Below are positions 59,710-64,000 of a stretch of 64,000 nucleotides of DNA, piece after piece. The position numbers and the translations under genes are program-made. Within the stretch, counting starts at the first letter, position 1. Every line of letters begins with the position of its first letter. The stretch comes from Gemmatimonadaceae bacterium (GTDB taxonomy: Bacteria; Gemmatimonadota; Gemmatimonadetes; Gemmatimonadales; Gemmatimonadaceae): NCBI GenBank assembly GCA_014379355.1, contig JACMLX010000136.1, positions 1 to 64,000 of the forward strand. The letters are read 5' to 3'. The notes under the pieces are model-generated. The model made no database searches. It worked only from the letters and a program-made list of their open reading frames with translations, and was not told where the DNA came from.

Positions 59710-61253
59710 CAGAAAAGCGATGTCCGGATGCGCGCCCACGAGGGCTCGAGCGCCACGCGAATACGTCCCTCGAACCGAGTTTTCGAGGCGCCGGCGACGC
59801 GTAGGTCATTCGCCGACCGATTCACGCCAGCGTCGGCTGACACCTCGATCCCGTCGCCCACGCGCAGCGCGCTGCGGGCCGCCACTCGAATCGTCTTCAC
59901 CACAACACCTTCGAAGATCGTCGGCCATGTCGCACGCTGAGCGACGGCCGGATAGGGTTCACGATAGTCGCCCGCGCCCTGACGGCGATACGCAACGTAG
60001 AATCGCACGGGAACCGGCAGCCTCGGGCCGGCGTCGAGGCCAGCCTTCACCTCGTCGAAATCGCTGTTGCGCTGACCAAGACCGACAGTGCGACTGGTGT
60101 AACGCTCGAACCGATCCGGCGCTCGGTACGTCAGCGATGTGACACGTGTAAAGCTCGCAAACCCGCGCGTGCCACCAGGCAATGGCAGGCCGTCGGCTGT
60201 CACCGTCGCCCCGATCCCGGGCGGCTCTCCGCAGAGATCGCACCTGTCGATCTGGAAATCGTCGAGGTACACCTGTCCGCCGAGCATCACACCACTGCGC
60301 GCACGCCACAACAGGTCGGCGCCGAATGCCACGTTGATCTTCTCGCCGTCGCTGTACTGTGCGAGGAATACCGGCGACACCGGATTGGAAAGATTGGGCT
60401 GAAAGCCGCGCGCCACGCCGCCGTAGATCACACTCTCGCTGATGCCGGCCTCGACGCCGCCGAGACGAAGCGCCAGTCGGTGTGCAGTGAAGTATCGTTG
60501 CGCCAGCGTGTCGGTGACGAAGTTCAGCCGTTCATCATCGAGCCGTGCGATCACCGTGGACAGATGCACCTTGTCGGTTCCCAGCTGCACGTAAGCATGG
60601 TCGTAGGTGTACGCGCCGTTGCTGACCATGAGTCCGAGTTGCCCCGGCAGCGCCCACGAACGGCCCACGCGCCCGACCTGCAGTGTCGCATAGCGCGACG
60701 TGAACCCGAGATAGCCGTCTTCGGTGCGCGCCGACAACGCACGATCCCTTCGACCCAGAAACTCCGGATCGACTCGCATCCGTCGGTCGGCGAGCACACG
60801 TAGGGCGCCGGTAAACGGCCCGGAGGCGAGCAGTGCGCGGACAGTGAAGCCCGGAGCAAATGTGTTGACACGATCCGATTGCATCAGGTCGCGCGTGCCG
60901 CTCGTTTGGGCAACACCGTACCCGGCGAGCGACGCGGCAAACACAGCGCTGTCGGCCGTGGTGACATTTGGCGCATACTTGTCGGCGGCTGCCGCGATCG
61001 CGTCGAGCCAGCGTCGGGCGCCGTCATCGCGCAACGAGCCGCGAGCCTCCGTCAGCGCCGCGCGCACCGCACCCACGCTGTATGGACGCTCGAGCACGGG
61101 CAGCGAACGCAACTGCCCCCGGGCCTGAAGCGCGTCTATGTACGTGTACGCGATGTCGTCGAGCGGCAGAAGTGCGTTCTGCGCTGCCACGCGAGCCGCG
61201 GACACGAAAACCACCGCGCAGATGGACATCGTGCGACGTACGCAGGACGTCAT
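59709..61253 (-). CDS. Wzi-like capsule assembly outer-membrane protein (copy 3)
   Basis: The 514-residue exported protein has a signal peptide (TMSICAVVFVSAARVAAQN). The mature part follows the Wzi layout: an N-terminal part with LLPLDDIAYTYIDALQARGQL, then beta strands with RYATLQVGRVGRSWALPGQLGL (the family's G-R--RSWGPG region) and SNGAYTYDHAYVQL. ATG 61253 overlaps the upstream DUF2279-like stop by four bases (ATGA). An in-frame extension upstream is a shadow of that gene. The mature part carries a CDLCGE pair, unusual for a surface barrel. Confidence 0.82.
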   Translation of the reverse strand: MTSCVRRTMSICAVVFVSAARVAAQNALLPLDDIAYTYIDALQARGQLRSLPVLERPYSVGAVRAALTEARGSLRDDGARRWLDAIAAAADKYAPNVTTADSAVFAASLAGYGVAQTSGTRDLMQSDRVNTFAPGFTVRALLASGPFTGALRVLADRRMRVDPEFLGRRDRALSARTEDGYLGFTSRYATLQVGRVGRSWALPGQLGLMVSNGAYTYDHAYVQLGTDKVHLSTVIARLDDERLNFVTDTLAQRYFTAHRLALRLGGVEAGISESVIYGGVARGFQPNLSNPVSPVFLAQYSDGEKINVAFGADLLWRARSGVMLGGQVYLDDFQIDRCDLCGEPPGIGATVTADGLPLPGGTRGFASFTRVTSLTYRAPDRFERYTSRTVGLGQRNSDFDEVKAGLDAGPRLPVPVRFYVAYRRQGAGDYREPYPAVAQRATWPTIFEGVVVKTIRVAARSALRVGDGIEVSADAGVNRSANDLRVAGASKTRFEGRIRVALEPSWARIRTSLF

Positions 61254-62248
61254 CGATGCCACGCCACGCCCTTCACGCCACCGCTGCGGAACTCGATCGC
61301 GGGCGACGGAAAGTGATAGTGCCGCAGCCCCTTCTTCACACTCATCCACCACGGTGCATGCCCGGGCAACTTGAGGGGATCGACATCGAGTGTGATCAGC
61401 AAGCGACGTTGCGCACGAATGAAGTCGCCGGTCCGTGGATCGACCCAGTCCGAGATGCTGTGCCCGACCGACAGCCGCAGCAGTGCCGGCCACACCCGCT
61501 TCGCGGCGCGTGGCAGCAACGTGTCGACATCCACCGACAGCCAGTACGTCTGTCCGCTGTAGTCCACCGTCGTGCGCAGGTCGCCCGGAATCAGGCCCGC
61601 CGAGACATTGCGCAGTGCCTGCGTGGCACTGTAGGAGAACGTGGGCATCACGGCGCGCATCGCCGGCACGTATGCGTGTGACAGTGACAGTCCCTGTCCG
61701 AGCGTATTGAAGAGCAGATCGGGCGGAGAGAACCCGTATTTCGCCTGCTTGCCGTCCCACACCTCGATCTGCAGCTGGAATGCGGCGGCGTAGGCGACTG
61801 CCCAGAGCGTCGCCTTCTTCTCCGACATGCACGACGCCTGAAGCAGCTCGCGACCGCCTTCGCTCAGCAGGTATCCACCGAGCAGGTGGCCGAGCTTGTC
61901 CTGATCACGGAACGGACCGTTCCAGTCGTAGATCACATGAAACGGCGCACTTTCGCCCGACCACCACGCACGTCGGAAATATTCGTAGAGTGCGAGATTG
62001 CCTCCGACGAACGTCGCCGCGACGGCCGTCTGCGCGATGCGCTTGCCGCCGCGGCCGGGCTGACACCACTGTGGCATCGATGCGCTGGCGGCGTTCGCGC
62101 TGTCAGCACCAGCCTTCGACCGCGCGAGGACCGCGAAACGCCGGGCGGCCGAATCATCAGGCACACGCAATGCGACGGCTGGATCTGCCTGTGCGTACAA
62201 CGTCGTGGCCATCGCGAGCGCCACACCCAGCGTTGCGAGCCGGATCAC
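61250..62248 (-). CDS. DUF2279-like exported protein
   Basis: The 332-residue protein has an N-terminal signal peptide (LGVALAMATTLYAQA). Conserved-looking core segments are WNGPFRDQDKLGHLLGGYLLSEGG, VWDGKQAKYGFSPPDLLFNTLGQGL and FSYSATQALRN, as in the DUF2279 family of predicted periplasmic or membrane proteins that often accompany outer-membrane polysaccharide genes. Molecular function is unknown. Its stop overlaps the Wzi-like start by four bases, and its start overlaps the hldA stop, so the three are coupled. Confidence 0.78.
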   Translation of the reverse strand: MIRLATLGVALAMATTLYAQADPAVALRVPDDSAARRFAVLARSKAGADSANAASASMPQWCQPGRGGKRIAQTAVAATFVGGNLALYEYFRRAWWSGESAPFHVIYDWNGPFRDQDKLGHLLGGYLLSEGGRELLQASCMSEKKATLWAVAYAAAFQLQIEVWDGKQAKYGFSPPDLLFNTLGQGLSLSHAYVPAMRAVMPTFSYSATQALRNVSAGLIPGDLRTTVDYSGQTYWLSVDVDTLLPRAAKRVWPALLRLSVGHSISDWVDPRTGDFIRAQRRLLITLDVDPLKLPGHAPWWMSVKKGLRHYHFPSPAIEFRSGGVKGVAWHR

Positions 62249-63240
62249 GCGGCGTGGTGCAATGCGTCGTACTCGGCGAGCACTTCGTCCGGTGTGACGG
62301 TGGCGGCGCCAAGCTTGCCGACTTCGACGCCGGCGGCATAATTCGCGATGACTGCTGCCTCGCGTGCATCAGCGCCGGCGGCGAGCATCAAGGCCAGATA
62401 CGCCGTCACGGTATCGCCGGCACCCACCACATCGTACACCTCGCGTGCAGTCGTCGGGATCCGCGTGATCGCACCGCCGCGCGACACCAGCGCCATGCCA
62501 TGTTCACTGAGCGTGAGCAGCAGGTGTTCGACATCGAGTCTGTCCAGCGTCGCAGGCAGCGCGGCCGGGTGGGCCAGATCGACGGTCGCACCAAGGGCCT
62601 GCTCCAGTTCGCGGCGGTTCGGCTTGAACACGGTGGCCCCCCTGTAGTTGAAGAAATTGCGGAACTTGGGGTCTACCACCACGGGCACGTTTCGTTCCCT
62701 GGCCAGCGCGATGGTCCGCTCGATGACCTGTGGCACGAGCACGCCCTTGTTGTAGTCCTCGAGAATCACGGCGTCCGCGCTGCCGAGCGCGTCGGTGAGT
62801 GCGGCGATCACGCGCGACACGTCGTCCGTGGCGAGATCGGCATCTTCTTCTTCGTCGAATCGCAGCAGTTGCTGCGAGCGGGCGACGAGCCGCGTTTTCG
62901 TGGTCGTCGGTCGTGCCACAGTGACGAGTGCGTCGGTGCCGCCGCCGAGCGACCCAAGCAGTCCGCGCAGGCGATGTCCGGCGACGTCATCTCCCACCGC
63001 CGCCACGAGCGTGCAATGCGCGTCGACGGCGAGAACGTTCTGTGCCACGTTGGCCGCGCCGCCCAACGCATCGCGACGCTCACGAACGCGGACGACGGGC
63101 ACGGGTGCTTCCGGCGAAATGCGATCGACATCGCCGCGCAGATACACGTCGAGCATGGCATCGCCGACCACGACCACGCGGCGGCCACGTGCGGCCGCGA
63201 GCAACGTCGCGAGGCGGTCGCGTGAGATCGGTGCTAGCAT
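62245..63240 (-). CDS. hldA: D-glycero-beta-D-manno-heptose-7-phosphate kinase (HldA / HldE kinase domain)
   Basis: This PfkB-family sugar kinase phosphorylates heptose 7-phosphate at C1 in ADP-heptose synthesis. The 331-residue protein has VVVVGDAMLDVYLRGDVDRISPEAPVPV at the start (RISPEAPVPV is family-specific), ALGGAANVAQN, LEDYNKGVL, VVVDPKFRNFFNYRGATVFKPN split over two stretches, and the catalytic DVVGAGDTV near the end. The nucleotidyltransferase half of HldE is absent, so a separate hldB-type gene must exist elsewhere. Adjacent to divergent MlaE-like gene. ATG 63240, with an ATGA overlap into the next gene. Confidence 0.9.
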   Translation of the reverse strand: MLAPISRDRLATLLAAARGRRVVVVGDAMLDVYLRGDVDRISPEAPVPVVRVRERRDALGGAANVAQNVLAVDAHCTLVAAVGDDVAGHRLRGLLGSLGGGTDALVTVARPTTTKTRLVARSQQLLRFDEEEDADLATDDVSRVIAALTDALGSADAVILEDYNKGVLVPQVIERTIALARERNVPVVVDPKFRNFFNYRGATVFKPNRRELEQALGATVDLAHPAALPATLDRLDVEHLLLTLSEHGMALVSRGGAITRIPTTAREVYDVVGAGDTVTAYLALMLAAGADAREAAVIANYAAGVEVGKLGAATVTPDEVLAEYDALHHAA

Positions 63241-63310
63241 ATCGGTGTCAAGCTACTGCCCGGCCTGTGCGTCGGGCAACGCAATTCGTTGCTTCCCGCT
63301 TCCCGACGCC

Positions 63311-64000
63311 GTGCGCCGTCTCGTTCAGTCGTGGGCTCTCGCATTGCAGGATGTGCTGCTGCTCACGTGGCAGACGATGCGTGCGCTGCCCGGGGGACGC
63401 GGTGCTGGTGCCCGACTGCTGGCGCAACTGGATGCGGTCGGGGTGCAATCGGTACCGATTGTCCTGTTGACGGGGTTGTTCACGGGCATGGTGCTCGCAT
63501 TGCAGGCCTCAGTGCAACTCGCTCCGTTCGGCGCCACGTTGTTCGTCGGTCGTTTCGTGGCCGCGTCGATGCTGCGGGAACTCGGCCCCGTGCTGTCGGG
63601 CATCATGGTGGCCGGACGGGTCGGCGCGGGCATCGCCGCGGAACTCGGTGCGATGAAAGTCACCGAGCAACTCGACGCACTCGAAACCCTCGGTGCCGAG
63701 CCAGTGCGTGTGCTGGTGGTGCCTCGAGTCCTGGCAGCGGCAATGACCGTGCCGTTGCTGGCGTTGATCGCCGACACGGCCGGGATGGTCGGTGCTGCGC
63801 TCGTGTCGTCGGCGTACCTTGGCGTGCCACTCCGTGCGTTTCAGGCTGCGGCGGCAGACCAGATCGCGCTCGATGGTTTCATCGGTGGCGTGATTCCGGC
63901 CGATCTCGTGCAGGGACTCGTCAAACCGCTGATCTTCGGGTTGATCCTCTCGATCCTGGCGTGTCACCACGGGCTGCGCGCACGCGGCGGCACGGCGGGT
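63311..64000 (+). CDS. MlaE-type ABC transporter permease, N-terminal part (3' end outside window)
   Basis: The frame is open to the window end. It encodes an MlaE/TrigalactosylDG-type permease of the phospholipid or sterol trafficking ABC system: VPIVLLTGLFTGMVLALQ, MLRELGPVLSGIMVAGRVGAGIAAELGAMKVTEQLDAL (family hallmark, in pieces GRVGAGIAAELG and EQLDAL), and ETLGAEPVRVLVVPRVLAA. The inner-membrane protein works with MlaF/MlaD partners presumably downstream. I place the start at GTG 63311. GTG 63245 is in frame but adds a Cys-rich segment unlike the family, five bases from the divergent hldA start. A GCAACG/CGTTGC hairpin lies at 63276-63292. Confidence 0.88.
   Translation, partial: MRRLVQSWALALQDVLLLTWQTMRALPGGRGAGARLLAQLDAVGVQSVPIVLLTGLFTGMVLALQASVQLAPFGATLFVGRFVAASMLRELGPVLSGIMVAGRVGAGIAAELGAMKVTEQLDALETLGAEPVRVLVVPRVLAAAMTVPLLALIADTAGMVGAALVSSAYLGVPLRAFQAAAADQIALDGFIGGVIPADLVQGLVKPLIFGLILSILACHHGLRARGGTAG

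Noticed and set aside
61254-61832. Extension of the third Wzi-like protein to 707 residues
   Set aside because: The extra part is an antisense-type shadow of the DUF2279-like gene. The signal peptide begins at ATG 61253 with an ATGA overlap.
63245-63310. Cys-rich N-terminal extension of the MlaE-like protein from GTG 63245
   Set aside because: Unlike the family, and it would leave only four bases between divergent starts. Kept as an alternative, not the main call.
1-64000. CRISPR arrays, tandem repeats, IS elements, phage genes
   Set aside because: No regularly spaced repeats, transposase or phage-type genes were visible on either strand.

Overview
This 64 kb window comes from a high-GC, Gram-negative (two-membrane) bacterium. 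It encodes Wza/OPX-type exporters, Wzi-like outer-membrane proteins, an Mla-type permease and an LPS-type heptose kinase. The overall protein style resembles Gemmatimonadota, but that is an inference and no marker gene here proves it. The window is dominated by surface-polysaccharide genes. I see no transposase, phage gene, CRISPR array or rRNA.

Layout. (1) 1-4605, plus strand: housekeeping genes (3' part of a CCA-adding enzyme, an unrecognised protein, rarA, a LEA14-like lipoprotein, hflX). (2) 4724-10321, plus strand: gmd, a UDP-glucuronate 4-epimerase-like gene, a WecA/MraY-type initiating transferase and a Wzi-like protein. (3) 10361-25204, mostly minus strand: a nonulosonic (sialic-acid-like) module with the order neuB, neuC, wzx, GT4, wzy, GT4, GT-B-like enzyme, methyltransferase, neuA. 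It is bordered by a FkbM-like gene and a second methyltransferase on one side and by a Wzz-like gene and a WbbL-like GT2 on the other. (4) 25369-32396: a second Wzi-like protein, a WcaJ-type transferase, a hexapeptide acetyltransferase, galE and a GT4. (5) 32397-34325: decayed DNA holding a truncated GT2. (6) 34326-46422, plus strand: a second assembly operon with Wzz-like, degenerate BY-kinase-like, small membrane protein, Wzy, a degenerate nucleotidyltransferase, a nucleotidyltransferase-like/phosphoglycosyltransferase fusion, an outer-membrane barrel, a GumB-like exporter, a processive GT2 and a WecG/TagA glycosyltransferase. (7) 46510-63240, minus strand: a third set running from hldA through a DUF2279-like protein, a third Wzi-like protein, a methyltransferase, two tRNAs, a large SLBB exporter, Wzx, GT2, Wzz, an O-antigen ligase-type protein, methyltransferase, GT9 and GT4 to acyltransferase-3. 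(8) 63311-64000, plus strand: the start of an MlaE-type permease.

How it fits together. There are three initiating enzymes (7002, 27193, 40645), three polymerase/ligase-type proteins (17107, 37209, 50882), two flippases, three Wzz-like proteins, two OPX exporters and three Wzi-like proteins. This indicates at least two, probably three, separately assembled polymers. One probably carries a nonulosonic acid. Many genes overlap by 1-4 bases (TGATG, ATGA, GTGA), which implies translational coupling inside operons.

The most unusual part is the 34-46 kb operon. Two adjacent proteins there look like nucleotidyltransferases with lost catalytic motifs, and one is fused to an initiating transferase. 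A kinase-like protein in the same operon has lost its Walker lysine, and two small conserved-looking reading frames are built into the operon by coupled overlaps. The nonulosonic module and its flanks (about 6.8-26 kb) look lower in G+C than the neighbouring DNA in the lines I counted, which suggests an exchangeable segment.
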